Positions 36,797 to 48,870 of a stretch of DNA of 64,000 nt are shown in pieces. A program made the translations under genes and the position numbers. The notes beneath the pieces were generated by a model. The model was not told the DNA's origin, ran no database searches, and worked only from the letters and a program-made list of their open reading frames with translations. Positions within the stretch are counted from its first letter, which is position 1; every line of letters starts with the position of its first letter. The stretch spans positions 55,650,094-55,714,093 of the forward strand of contig NC_068576.1 of assembly GCF_025698545.1 (NCBI RefSeq). The letters are read 5' to 3'. This stretch comes from Gossypium raimondii. Its lineage: Eukaryota > Streptophyta > Magnoliopsida > Malvales > Malvaceae.

Positions 36797-39700
36797 TTAA
36801 TTAAGGAGGAATTTCTTGAACCAATAAGCTGAATACTTAAGGTATCTTCTCAAGTTGTTCTTGTAATCAATGTATGTGAACCCGAACCGAAGTGTATATC
36901 CAGAATTCCATTCGAAGTCATCCAAAAAGGCCCACATGTAGTAACCCTTTATGTTAACACCCTCCCTGTCAAAGAGTTAAAAAAAACATTGATTTCAGCA
37001 TTAAGTTGAATCTAAAAGCTAAAGTTGATCTATGAATTCAGTAACTTTTGTTCCAAGTACTCACTGGATTGCTTTTAGAAGGTACTTTAAGTGTCCGCCA
37101 AGGTATCGAATCCTGGTGCTATCTTTGAGTGCTTCTTTTACTGTCAATGAAGCATTATTTGCTTCAGCCACCCCTGCACCAAATAATCAATAAAATAAAA
37201 TAGGTTATTGGTTAAAATGCATGAAAAAAAATTAGATTAAAATATGCTCCAAGTCCTTGTACTCACATTTGGAATTTAGTCTCTCTTTCTTTTCAGATTT
37301 CAAAATTTAGGTCTAATTGTTACTACCATTAAAATTCTTTTGTTAAATTCATATTTATTATAATATTTTTTTTATTTCAAAACATCATATCAACGAATTT
37401 AACATAAGAATTTTAATGATTTTAATAATTGGACTTACATTTTCAAAATAATAAAAAAAAAGTAAGGAAGATTAAATTTCAAATGTATAAAAAGCATATC
37501 TTAACTCAAGATTGAAGACTCAGGCAATGTGGCTAACCATTTTCTGTAATGTAAATGGTCGGATTGTTATATTTCTTCTTTAAATATAGCAGGAGGTCTC
37601 TCAAACCCTTTGGATAATTGAAAAGCCAGCTCACATCAGTCTGCAAAATTATTGACACCAATATTTTGGTCATCAAAATGGCTGTTTGAAGAAGGCAGAA
37701 ACAGGGGGGAAAGTTTTTTTTCTCGGCTGCAAGAACTTACGGTTGTGCCGATGGGAACTCCGTTCTTCTCGGCTGCAAGAACCAAAAGGTATGTTAATGA
37801 TGATGGAAGTGTTTTATTTTAGGGTTCAAATATAATAAGATAATAAGCTGTGGATTGGAAAGTCATTAGCATACTTGTGAGATTTACTCTGGCATCAGTG
37901 GGTAGGAAGGGAGTATTCGATGGACCATTTTCTGCGTAATTAGTGGTGTAGTAATTTGCACCAAGGAAATCAATTGACCCTTTTAACAGCTTGGACTCTG
38001 CTTCAGTGAATTTGGGCAGTCTGTTTCCTACCAATGGTTGCATGCTCTTTGGATACTCACCATATATTATTGGATCCATAAACCTACACAAAATTTGCCA
38101 AGAGTTATCAGCGAGTCGAATTTTTCATATGCAACACCTTAAATACGATTATAACACGAAAAGTAACATGAATAACGGGTCTGGTATTCTTTTCGACTCA
38201 CCATCCAAAAAGGAAATCCCGAGCCCTGGAAGCTGCCTTGTGGTCCGCGGTTGTATCAAATTTTGGTTCAAACCAAGTGGTTACTAAGGTGATTCCAATT
38301 TTTCCCTTTTGAGATGCCTGCACTTTCTATCACTATTAGGGTTGTTCTATTATTTGTTGATGATTCACTTTTGTCCTTCATGTTTATTTATTTAAAATCG
38401 GATGCGAACCTGGTATTTCTTCCTGTAGAGATTGACGGCAGCTGCATGGGAAAGAAGAAAATGATGGGCTAAGATATAAGGCCGGGTTGAAGAGGGAGGT
38501 AAGCCCTGGCCGAAGCCTAAGCTCCACCCATTAGGTTCATTCATGGTCACCCAATGCTTGACTCGATCCCCAAATGTTTTAAAGCAAAAATCAGCATAAT
38601 CTACAAAGTCATCCCTGTCAAGGAAAAATATAAATTAAACCTTTTTTTAGGTTTATTTTTACTCTTTCAATAGACGTTTGCGAAGTGTGGTCTATATGAA
38701 GTTGGTAAACCCTTTAACACGTCCAATATTGTTATCAGTAAGGGGTTTTGTCTTTCGACTTTACAGAGAGCCTGAGAGCCCAAGTGTGTGAAAAAACGGT
38801 GGGTTCATAGAGTGAGAAATTTGTCTTCTAACTCAGCCAAAAGCTTAAGAGTTCGAGTGTTTGAAGAAGCAGCATGAAAAGGAGGTGGGTTTGTAAAGTG
38901 AGATCACCTAGTTGAGTGTCTAATAAGGTGATCCATGTGTGTTGCACATCATTCCCCACCAAAAAATTCTTATAATATTAGTGCTTGGTAGGATTTAAAC
39001 CTATGCGTATTCACCTTATTAAGTATCCGACGAGACGCTCACACTCTATGAACTTACCTCCTCTTTAAGCACTCGGGCTCTTAGCAACAAAGATGAGAAA
39101 CAAAATTCATGTGGTAGCATACCCACCCTACCATGCTTTATAAGTTTTAGGGTATGAGTTCGAGTCAAAACATGCATAATCCGCCAATTCAAGCATTTGA
39201 CAAGACACTCCTATTCTACAAACCCATCACCTCTTCAAGCCTTGCCTCTTGAAGCATTCAGGCCCTCATCAAAGACAAGAGACAAAACCCCCATCGAGAA
39301 TAATATCAATCTGTTAAAAAATCTATCAATTCTCAGTGAACTACTTCTTTAACTTTTTCAGATAGAGTCAACTTTACTTACACAATTTTGGGACTTGAAA
39401 ATCCACCATATTCATCTTCAAGAGCTTGGGGATGATCAAAATGGAGTAAAGTGACAAAGGGCTTTAAACCATTGGCAAGAAGATCGTCTATGAGATTGCT
39501 GTAAAATTGGACACCCAATGGGTTTACCCCGCCACTAAGTTTCCCCTCTGCAAAATAAAGACCATAAATTTCAATTTTAATATTAAATAATTAAAATTAA
39601 AATGGGTAGATTAAAAGGAATGATCTTACTGGGTAAAATTCTAGTCCATGAAATGGAGAACCTGAAGGAATCCAAACCAATTTTTTTCATAAGCATGATA

Positions 39701-40560
39701 TCTTCCTGTAGAACATTAAATGAAGTGATTTTTGTTAGATTATATAATGATCAAAAATGTTATTATGAATCTAAATAATTAAATAAAATTTTATTGGACA
39801 ACAAACCTTGTAACGATGATAGAAATCAACTGCAACATCTCCTGTACTTCTATCAACAATTCTTTCTGTCATAATTAGCCAAATTTGAATTTTCAATAAA
39901 ATAAATTGTAATTAATTATAATGGACATTTATTTTATGAAATTTATTTCGCATATGTTATTCCCGTAAAAACAAAGGGCATATTTTATACATAATTGTTT
40001 GGTAACGAAAGGGATATTATTATTGAAAATCTTGATAGTGTTTTCAATGTCATTGCGCATATATATTTTTTCAATTGAATTTTATTAATTTATTATTTTC
40101 AAATAATTAATAATTTATTTTAAGTTTTTAAGTCGTAATATGAAAAAATAGTGAACCTGGATGTTGTCTAACGAGAATGTCCCATACACTTGCTCCTTTT
40201 CCATCTTCAAGAGCTGCTCCTTCAATCTGCAAGCAAGAAATTAATAATAATCATATAGTTTAATTACAATATTAACCCCTGACCTAACTTATCTTGAACC
40301 GATATCCAAATAATTTCTAGTCTAATTATCGATTCAATCAATCCGACTAAATTATCTTATACGATTCTAAATCTTAAATATAGTGTATATATTAATAGGA
40401 GTAGGTAAGCTACCTGGTAAGCAGCTGATCCGGCACCGAAAATAAAACCAGGTGGAAAACAGCTTCGGTTAAATGGCCTCCATTTATGACTTGCTATTGC
40501 CCCATCCATGGCTACCATTAGTACCAGCAAGCACAACAGCAAATCCCTCTTGTTTCCCAT
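36797..40560 (-). CDS. GH1 beta-glucosidase B (tandem copy 2)
   Basis: Twelve minus-strand exons: 40414-40560, 40157-40226, 39807-39865, 39630-39705, 39382-39547, 38410-38614, 38202-38317, 37875-38083, 37741-37772, 37538-37640, 37065-37173 and 36797-36965. Every exon has the same length as in copy A (1,461 nt, 486 residues). The start ATG ([20 protein letters not shown]) leads a signal peptide. Acid/base Glu (VTMNEP), nucleophile Glu (ITENG), NYYTTNY and FEWNSGY are intact, so it should be an active secreted or vacuolar beta-glucosidase. It shares with A the HFDHPQ variant, the fused exon 5 and the missing loop after NEP, so these predate duplication. Differences from A include [13 protein letters not shown] for [13 protein letters not shown], and GYYMW for GHYMW. 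Introns are longer where TIR DNA was retained. Confidence 0.92.
37237..37504. mobile_element. Palindromic MITE in beta-glucosidase B, intron between exons 10 and 11
   Basis: Orthologous in position to the MITE at 29871-30147 in gene A. The right end has lost about 20 bp ('agtatagggacttag' is absent), so this copy is slightly eroded. Confidence 0.6.
38726..39308. mobile_element. Long-TIR element in beta-glucosidase B intron 5
   Basis: Left arm AATATTGTTATCAGTAAGGGG..GGTTTTGTCTTT, right arm (reverse complement) ATATTATTCTCGATGGGGG..GTTTTGTCT. The inverted similarity continues inward ('gcctgagagcccaagtg' against 'gcctgaatgcttcaag'). About 580 bp, non-coding. Further internal inverted copies of the 'gagcccaagtg' motif make it foldback-like. 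A truncated version sits in the same intron of gene A. Confidence 0.6.
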
Positions 40561-40608
40561 TTGCCTTATCCGTCTCAGCTCCTTATCTCTCTATATGTAC
40601 CTATACCT

Positions 40609-40622
40609 ATATATATATATAT
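40609..40622. promoter_or_regulatory. TATA-like run upstream of beta-glucosidase B
   Basis: A short TATATATA stretch about 50-60 bp upstream of the ATG; position fits a core promoter with a short leader or a minor microsatellite. Confidence 0.3.
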
Positions 40623-40774
40623 CCCACTGTTATAGAGACCGGCAAAAATGGCCGTCCACGTTTAAAGAAAGATTAATAAAAAACTTGGCATTAAATTAAA
40701 GTGTGCGGTCAAGTATGATGAGCACTTGATGTTATTGACTCCCACATTATATATAACTTTATGGGGTTAATATA

Positions 40775-41107
40775 GTAAAAGTATTATGGAGATTTCGGAT
40801 TGTATTTTGTCTTTTCTATTAAAAGGATAGACAAATTAGTTCATAAATGTTTATGTTTAAAATTTCATTTATTTTTCCTGTTAAAAATTGGTCCTATAAG
40901 CTTAAAGTACACATGGCATGCCACGTCTCGCTATATGGTTATTTCATTAGTCGTGTCAATTTTTAACAGTACATATAGAAGAAAATTTTAATGAAAAAAA
41001 CCAATTTTCTCTTTAATTTAATGTAAGGACTAATTTGCCAATTTTTTTAGTATAGAGGGCAAAAGGCAATTTTACCCCTAGTATAGGGGCCTTCATGGCG
41101 CTTTCAC
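40775..41107. mobile_element. MITE-like repeat, family X, copy 4, in the promoter of beta-glucosidase B
   Basis: About 330 bp, left end GTAAAAGTATTATGG, right end (reverse complement) GTGAAAGCGCCATG. It shares the family core 'cacatggcatgccacgtc' and 'caatttttaacagta'. It is absent from the equivalent upstream region of gene A. Confidence 0.65.
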
Positions 41108-41112
41108 CTATC

Positions 41113-41423
41113 AATATATTATTTGGTACCTAAGTTTAGTTTCAATATTCAATTTGATATTTAAGTTTTTTTTTTCTCAATTTGATACCTGAGTTTGGTT
41201 TCAATGTTCAATTTGAAATTCAGACCAAATGGCAAAATGTGATCCAATGAATATTTGATACCTATACTCTCAGAGAAACATTGATACTTAATTAGAAGAA
41301 AAAAAATTGAACTACTAAATTGAAAATTAAAGTCAAACCTAGATACACAAAAAAAATTAAGTGTCAAATAGAAAAAACTCTAGTATAACTAAATAAAGAA
41401 AATTAAATACCAAATAATATATT
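41113..41423. mobile_element. MITE with TIR AATATATTATTTGGTA, upstream of beta-glucosidase B
   Basis: Perfect 16-bp inverted ends (AATATATTATTTGGTA and TACCAAATAATATATT), then the inverted continuation 'cctaagtttagtttcaat'. About 310 bp, non-coding. It follows directly after the family X copy and is absent from the flank of gene A. Confidence 0.7.
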
Positions 41424-41719
41424 AATATTTGACTTGGTCAACGTAAAAAATAAAGGCAGAAAACTTTGAAGAGTAAAGGGTTGTTACTATGAAACAAAAT
41501 AAATCATTGCCGGCCTTTTTTCTTTTTGTTGGTCAAAGCACATGGCTGAAAATGTCCAACAACATCATCCATTTTCCGCCACTATTTCTCCGGAAGGTAT
41601 TTAAAATTAATTTTTGTGCGAAAAAGTATTTGAAAAAATTCCGAGACGCATTATTATTTAAGAATATTTCATTATTCTACTTGCAAATTTTTTTGTATTT
41701 TTCAACAAATATATCGAAT

Positions 41720-42260
41720 ACAGGGATGATATAATTTTTAACTCTTAAATTTGGTAATTAGGGTCATTTTTATAATTGTATTTTTGGTCTGCCTCAGTCC
41801 TTGAATTTAGTAATTAGATTCATTTTTTATCTCAAAATTTAGATTCTATTAAGATTTGATGATGTAATCTGTGTTACTAAAATAAGATCGGATCAGATGG
41901 ACTGAAAATTAATCTATATAATAGTTCAAATAAAGGGTGGAATTGATTTACTTCAAAACTAGTAAAAGAAAATTTTTAAAAAGAAGATAAAATTAACATT
42001 TGAACCATTTAATAAAAATATTTTTTTATTTTTTTATATTTCTAATGTTTTGATCTAGTTATTAAAACATTGAATGTAACTTTGAGATTTTACCACATCA
42101 TCACCGAAATTTAAAAATTGTCACAAAATCAATTTTATATATTTTAAAAATTTAGAGACCAAAATGAATTTAATTGTCAAGTTTAAGGGCCAAAGTGGAT
42201 AAAAAATTATAAATATCAAATTGAACCAGTTAGGGTATGATTTTTAAAAAATTCAAATAT
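41720..42260. repeat. Degenerate inverted-repeat element
   Basis: 'aaatttggtaattagggtcattttt' at 41747-41771 and 'aatgaatttaattgtcaagtttaag' at 42163-42187 are inverted relatives, with 'gatgatgtaat' and 'ccacatcatc' inside. Probably an old MITE; the ends could not be fixed. Confidence 0.35.
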
Positions 42261-42872
42261 TAGATTCAAATATTTTTTTAAAATTCAAACATCCTAAAGG
42301 TATGATTTTTATTATTATGTATTGTTTTTCAGAAATATAAAATGTAGGATAAAATATTTGAATGGGGTAAAACTGGAATGCTCATAAGAAACTCTTAAGT
42401 GCTTATATTAAACTAGTAGAAGTAAAATACATTAGGTGTTTTGTTTGAATATAAATCTTAAAAGATCTCCTTACAAATTTCCTAAAAAATCTGGACACCT
42501 TCCTTAATATTAAAAGTTAATTTGACAATCCCATCAATTACTTGATTATTCTTGTTGAGAACATACCTGTAAAAATTGGAATGCGTCCAAGTTTTAAGAG
42601 AGTCGGCAGGACAATTCGGCTTGATGCTGAAGTTCATTTGCGAGAGAAAACACACTCAGAAGCAAAATAAATGGTGTTGTGCTGGCCTTCTTGCCGGGCC
42701 ATAAGATTCTGAAACCTATATTTGGTTATGTTTTCTAGTACATCGGTTGTACATGGAATAAATCTTCCAAGTAATGGCAATTCTCGAGTGGAGGTGTTTA
42801 TAGGTTTCAGTCAAAGTTTAAATATGATATATATATAATATTAGTTTAAGCTTGATTTTATTTAAAATATAA
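42261..42872. other. Intergenic DNA
   Basis: No gene is established. 42555-42790 is GC-richer and, on the minus strand, ends at a donor-like CAG|GTATG near 42567, but its short frames match nothing I know. Confidence 0.4.
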
Positions 42873-43473
42873 GAGTCTGTTTGATTGACGAAATTGATTT
42901 TCCGGAAAATCATTTCTAACTTTTCTAGCGTTTGATTGGCGGAAAACATTTTCTATTTGGAAAATGAACTCCAAAACAAGGGAAAATGGGTTACGTTTTA
43001 GGGAAAATGTCTTACCCTTTCAATTTCCGTAAGACATTTTCCGCGCTCTCCTCTCTATCGCCTCCTTCATTCCTTCCTTCATTTCCGGTAGAAAACTGCT
43101 TCTATTTATCAATTTTCCAGTAACTTGTTTTTTTAATTATTCAATACTTTTTTTTAACACAATTACAAATAATTTATTTGATATTAGTTTTTTTCAATTT
43201 ATAACGATTAATATTGTAGCTTAATAATTGAATATTATTATAAATAAATCATTGCAATATATGTAAAAATAATTTAAAATATAAAATTTATTAATATATG
43301 TAAAACAACTTTTCCGAAAAATATTTTCAGAAATCATCAAACAATGAAAATATTTTACATGATTCAATCAAACACCGTAAAATATTTTCCAAGAAATCAT
43401 TTTACGTAAAAGTAAAACATTTTTCGTAAATCATTTTACGGAAAACATTTTACTTGGCAATCAAATGCAGACC
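42873..43473. mobile_element. Tourist-like MITE (PIF/Harbinger type)
   Basis: 601 bp, flanked by TAA at 42870-42872 and 43474-43476. Ends: left GAGTCTGTTTGATTG, right (reverse complement) GGTCTGCATTTGATTG. Subterminal repeats of 'ttttccggaaaatcattt' and 'ttacggaaaacatttt' occur in both arms. No coding capacity. Confidence 0.8.
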
Positions 43474-43828
43474 TAAGTTTAAAATTTTATCAAAATTCAC
43501 TGATATTTATAAATAGTTAATTTAGGCTGATTTTAAGCCTATCCATATTAATTTTAATTTATTTATATTTAATATTCAGTCATTTTATATATTAAAATAT
43601 AACATTTTATTATGTTTATATTATGGTATTATATATTACTAAAAATTTATTTTTTTACATGTTAAAATTACATATGTTTAATAACAAAATATAATATATT
43701 ACAAACTTAAAAAATAAGTCGAATTGGGTCAGAATTGCACATTGAATGCTTGAGGGTAAACTAAAGCCTAATTTCTTTTCTTGAAACCCAGTTTTCAAAC
43801 TTTTATTTTTGCCTAAACCATCCTATTT

Positions 43829-43948
43829 TTAGGCTGAGCTTCCTCTCGTTGTTCTTCTTGCAGCCTTATCCCTTTTCAAAATGATTCTTCCCTTAGGATC
43901 GCCTTTGGAAGCCGGAACGTAGGGGTCATGATGATCCAGTGGGAGTTC
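43829..43948 (-). pseudogene. Orphan C-terminal exon or gene fragment, unrecognised
   Basis: The minus strand encodes ELPLDHHDPYVPASKGDPKG then RIILKRDKAARRTTRGSSA and a stop. The composition is protein-like, with a basic tail, in contrast to surrounding AT-rich DNA. It is preceded by an acceptor-like TTTGTGAG. No upstream exons of the same gene are recognisable in the window, so this is probably a captured or leftover 3' exon. I do not recognise the family. Confidence 0.35.
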
Positions 43949-44615
43949 CTCACAAAGCCAGATAGTCAAAATAACATTCATTGTAGTGATGGTAAGCTTG
44001 GACAAGTAGCCCAACTCTTAAACAAGTCTACTTGGAAGAGGACAATATTCTATTTGAGTGCAAAACATCACTCTCAAAGTTGTCTCTCGACACTAAACGG
44101 CACCTCTTGATACATGAACATACTAAACCATGACCGTTAAAAAGTGCTTTGCGCAAGTAGGACAATACATGACCTCTATATCCATACACAAAGCTCTATA
44201 TTCGGGCATCAAAAGGCGCCTTTAAGCTCTCTTTAGAGCCGGAGAACAAAACTCTGCGAGTGCTCCACTCCTCAATGATCGTTTTTCAATGCAATGATAT
44301 TCAAAGAGAACAATACTCGATTTGTGTGGTGTTCCGCACCATCAAAACCCCATAATGGTTGATTTTGGGTTCTGTAAAAACAGTGTGAAACTACAAACCA
44401 AGAGATAAAAGAGATCTAATAAGACATTCAGTGAGCAAAACCATACTGTTTAAATGATACAGTAGCCAAAGTATTGGCCTTTGATCATAGCTATATCAGA
44501 GGCTAGCTAAACTAATTCATTAACTTAAATAATCAAAACCCCTTTTCCCTTCTCCCTGTTTCATAAGCAAATGATAATTTCTCTTCTTTATTGTGATTCA
44601 TAAGCCAAAAGAATC

Positions 44616-46614
44616 TCACAGTGGAACAGTAGAAGAGGAAGCTGTTTCAGCTACTGCATGTGGGATTGATGTTGAAGCAGAGGTTTCCGATTTTGCTTCG
44701 AAAGACAATTGGTTTCCATTGTTAACTCGCCGAATTTCCTCCACCATTTTCACTAGTCCGGCCATTTTCGGTCTCTGCTCCGCTACCCTTGCCACACAAC
44801 TCATTGCAATTTGTAGCATCTCCACCATTTCCTCCTCTATATTCGGATACCGTAGGAGTTCTACATCAAACACTTCGGCGGTCCACTCTTCTCGAACTAC
44901 CGAATGCACCCATCTCACCAAATGAACGATCTCCTCCCCACCGGTGGCATGTATTGGAGATTTACCGGTTAATAGCTCGAGTAAAAAGACCCCGAAACTG
45001 TATACATCGGATGCTTGAGTTGCTTTCCTTGTATCAGTTACCTCCGGTGCACGGTAACCTGCAGCACGCATTACAGGCAGAGGCATCGGGCTCATCACTG
45101 CTGCTAAACCGATATCTGAGACACAACCGTACCGTTCTGAGTTAAGGAAAATGTTGGAGGCTTTTATGTTTCCATGAACAAGCTTGCCATTGTTTTGTCT
45201 GTGGATATAGGCAATGCCTCTAGCAGCACCAATAGCAATTTTAAGCCTAGTTTCCCAGTCCAACGGTGTCCGGTCTTCGCCCCTTTTACCTGAGATTGAG
45301 GATCAAAAAACAAATTACAGTAAACAAAACGGACCCAAATTCATCATTGTGCAGCTCAACTGTATACAAGGTAAGCATATTACCATGTAGCAAAGCAGAG
45401 ATACTTCCAAGTTCATAGTAATCATGAACCACAAGCTTCTCGTCTTTCGAATAATAATATGCTCTAAGTGCAGACACATTCTCGTGCCTAATATGACCGA
45501 TCACCTCCATGTGCTGCTCAAACTCCCGTTTAGCTGAGGTTACTTCTTTCAACCTCTTCACTGCCACAGTGGTAGCATCCTCCAAGGCTGCTTTGTATGT
45601 TACACCAAATGTACCTTTCCCAAGCACCTCAGCTGATGCACTCAACAAATCCTCAAGATCAAATGCAAGATTACAACCCTCAAAAAAGATAAGCCTGTTG
45701 TTGTTATCGTGATTCGCAGAAGCCTTTCTCTTCAAAGGGATTTCTTTCTTTGGGGTATTTTCAGGGACTCCTTGTTCCTTTTGTTTCTTGGATTGACAAC
45801 AAATGATCAAAAGGGCAACTAATATGAACAGCACACAGCAACTTCCTATTATTATCCCCAACAATGCAGGTTCACTGAGGTTTTTTCCTTTCTTTGATGG
45901 TTGACCATTAGGTGGCTGGCTTGGAATAGGAGAAAGGGTACTATTTGCTGATGAAAGGTTGGTATTACCAGAAAATGCCCAACTTGGGAATCTTTCGAGG
46001 GAGTTTGGGATGATCCCAGTGAGATTATTATTGGATAAATCAAGCTGTTGTAAGCTAGGGATATTGATATCAGGAATATCACCTGAAAGTGAGTTATAAG
46101 AAAGATCCAAAGCTGTAAGGTGACTGGATTTTGTCACTGAAGGATTAATGCTTCCATTGAAGCCATTGTTTGAAAGGTTTAGAATTGTAAGATTATTCCA
46201 AATGGAAAAATCAGGTAATGGACCAGAAAAATTGTTGAATTGAAGGTAAAGTGTGGTTAAGTTCTTGAGTTGGGCAAAATCAGAAGGGAATGAACCTGAA
46301 ATAGCATTGGATCTAAGGCTCAACACCTCAAGAGCTGATAACCTACTCAAAGTGTTACGTGGGATAGGACCATGAAACCCCATTCCTGGTAAATGCAGAC
46401 CTATAACCCTGGAATGATCATTGTTACATGCCACACCAACCCAAGTGTTGCAAACAGAGTCTTGTTTGCTCCATTTGAGAGACCTTGAATGATGAATATG
46501 TTGAATGAAATCTAACAATGCTTGTTTGTCTTTAACTGGTTCAGCAACTATGGATGTGAAAATTGTCCCCAATAAGAATATGAACAATGGGTTCATTTTC
46601 ATTTTCTTGCCCAT
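44616..46614 (-). CDS. LRR receptor-like kinase, probable pseudokinase (At4g23740-like)
   Basis: Two coding exons, 45384-46614 and 44616-45289, encode 634 residues. The ATG at 46612-46614 ([16 protein letters not shown]) opens a signal peptide; upstream codons lack an ATG. An LRR N-terminal cap ([21 protein letters not shown]) is followed by about five leucine-rich repeats, a proline/serine-rich juxtamembrane stretch, one transmembrane helix ([19 protein letters not shown]) and a kinase domain. The glycine loop ([11 protein letters not shown]), VAVKRLKE lysine and APE region are present. However, the catalytic HRD is HGN ([10 protein letters not shown]) and DFG is DIG (VSDIGLA). Those changes remove the catalytic aspartate and alter the Mg-binding motif, so the protein is best called an inactive receptor kinase acting as a plasma-membrane signalling scaffold. 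A 5'-UTR intron from a donor near 47138 to an acceptor near 46621 is plausible. Confidence 0.94.
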
Positions 46615-46620
46615 TTTTCC

Positions 46621-47140
46621 CAGCTGCTTCAAAATCCCAATAATTCAAACCAAAAGATTCTCTGTAAAAAAGGGTATATATATCTATATGAACTTGATTA
46701 ATTAACCTAGAGTCAAAAAGTATAATCATTAAAGAATCTGTTGGTGGGCTATAATCAGTAGTTAAACAATAGAGACGTTTGTTTTCAAAACTTGTATAAA
46801 AGAAGATTGACTTAAATCACTTGATTTTAGGCGGAATTGCTTCAAAAGCAGTAGTTTTAGGTGAGTTAGGTCTGTTTATTTGTTGACTTTTCATTCTTTT
46901 TAACTTTTTCCCCTGTTTGGTTACTGAGAAAAAAATGTTTAAACAAAAAACTAACAAGATAAGGAATCTAATTTAGCCAATCTAAAAGTTAAAACTTAAA
47001 AGAAATTGAAACCCATTAACTGTTGTCCACTTAGCAACCCAAACATGACTGAAAGTTCAATACTAACATTCAAAATTTTCTCGGCAACCAAACAGCTAAT
47101 ATGCAAACACCAAAGAAGAAAAAAAGACCAAGAACTTACT
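46621..47140 (-). other. Possible 5'-UTR intron of the LRR pseudokinase gene
   Basis: On the minus strand a consensus donor CTGCAA|GTAAGTTC lies at about 47138 and an acceptor GAAGCAG at about 46621, seven bases before the ATG. The segment between is AT-rich with no coding frame. Inferred from splice-site look only. Confidence 0.35.
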
Positions 47141-48870
47141 TGCAGAGAAAAGCCCAGAAAAATTGAAGAATTTGGCAGATTAATCCCTGTGAAACAATTA
47201 AAAGGAAGCAAAGCACACTATACAATAATCAAATGAAACTAATCCATTAGAAAATCATTTGAGAGATATTTATGAATTATGAGCTGTTCTTGCTTGAGAA
47301 AACAGCATCACATGCAAAAAAAATGATAATAATAATTATAAAATAAGCTACCATCCATTAGATAATCATTCGAGAAGAAAAAAAGAAAAAAGAAACAAAA
47401 ACCACAGTCCCCACATGCAAATATTAAGTACTCTTTTAAATAAATACCGCAGGACCAGGAAAAACCATGTGAAGCCAAAAAAAAGGGTAAGAAAATCTGA
47501 TACAAAACAGAAGCTTATTTTTAAATTTTTGTATTCATTTGAGCTAAGAAGAAAAAAAGATTAAAGGAGATGCTGTGAGTGTGGGGTAGAATACGTACCA
47601 ATCCATGCATGGGATTTTTTGCTTGTTTTTTTCTGCCATTGATGATTGCTTTATGAAGCTGGAGCTGGTTTTTGGATGATCAATGAATTAATATTACAAA
47701 ATAATAATAATAAATGAATTAAAGAACAGAAGTCAGGGAAGAATTAATTGGAGGGACGGTGATAAGGTTGTCATTGTGAGTTAAAATTTATGAAAATTAA
47801 TGATTACATTTGTGGCCAAAGATTTCAACAAAAAACATGCTTTGCCCCTTTCATTGTTACGGCTATAGATTCAGAAAAATGAAATATTAGACCATTTGCC
47901 ATTTACTTTTATTTTCTTGACAAATGATGATGATGACTTCTTCTTTTTAATTTATTGTGAAGAATGTGATATAAACTTAGTGAATTTGAGCAAATCAATC
48001 AAATTAATTCCATTCTTTGAAACTCTTTTTAACTTGACTTTAGTAAATTCTTACGAAAGCCTTTTTTATGAGGAAAATTAAAAACATTTAATTACGGTTT
48101 TAGTCCCTTGACTATTTTAAAAGTTTGGATTTAATTTTTATTTTTATTTGATATAATTTAGTCCTCTAATTTTATTTTGTTGTCATTAAAGTGAGGAGTT
48201 GAAAAAATTCCGTAAAATAGTTTTAAGCATTGTTTTCACAATCGAATCGATGGTCAAATGGATGAAATCATCGATTTTCAGTATTCATTGTTAAAAATAA
48301 ATATATTAAAATAAACATTTCAGGAAAAAATGAAAAAAGCAATAAAGCATTAAAAATTATAAACACATTTAAATAAAAATAATGACATAAACATTGATTT
48401 TGACCAATTTTTTTTTTATTTGGGATGGGCTTGGTTAAGTTGGTTAGTATGTTTAGGGTTGATTTTTCTTTTCAGCTTGGGCCAACAACATAAAAAAATA
48501 AAAATTAAATTTTTCCTTTTTTTATCGATTCAACTAGTTTTCAATCTACAATTCAAAATGGTTCGTGGTTCAATTAATCTAATCCTTCTCTTAATGTCAT
48601 ATGCCAATTGGTTCCCAATTTGACCAATCAGGTCAACCTAGTTTAAACAACAATAGATTTAAGCATTTAGCAAACATAAATTTATTATTAATTGAATTTT
48701 CTTATTGTTTGATTGAATAATGATAAAAAATTTATATTATTACTTTAATTTTGAACTAACGGTGTTAACAATTTTAATTTCATAATAATAACATTATAAA
48801 ATAGAAAATAACATGTTAAAATAGAAAACATGGGCATAAATTAGACCTAAAAAAATAAGTAAACAATCTA
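47141..48870. other. Upstream region of the LRR pseudokinase gene and intergenic DNA
   Basis: 47141-47750 probably contains the first leader exon and promoter. The rest is AT-rich, with no recognisable gene; the frames at 47896-48081 and 48420-48623 are low-complexity. Confidence 0.4.

Noticed and set aside
44593..45145. Plus-strand frames over the kinase exon
   Set aside because: Antisense to the receptor kinase coding sequence, with no independent features.
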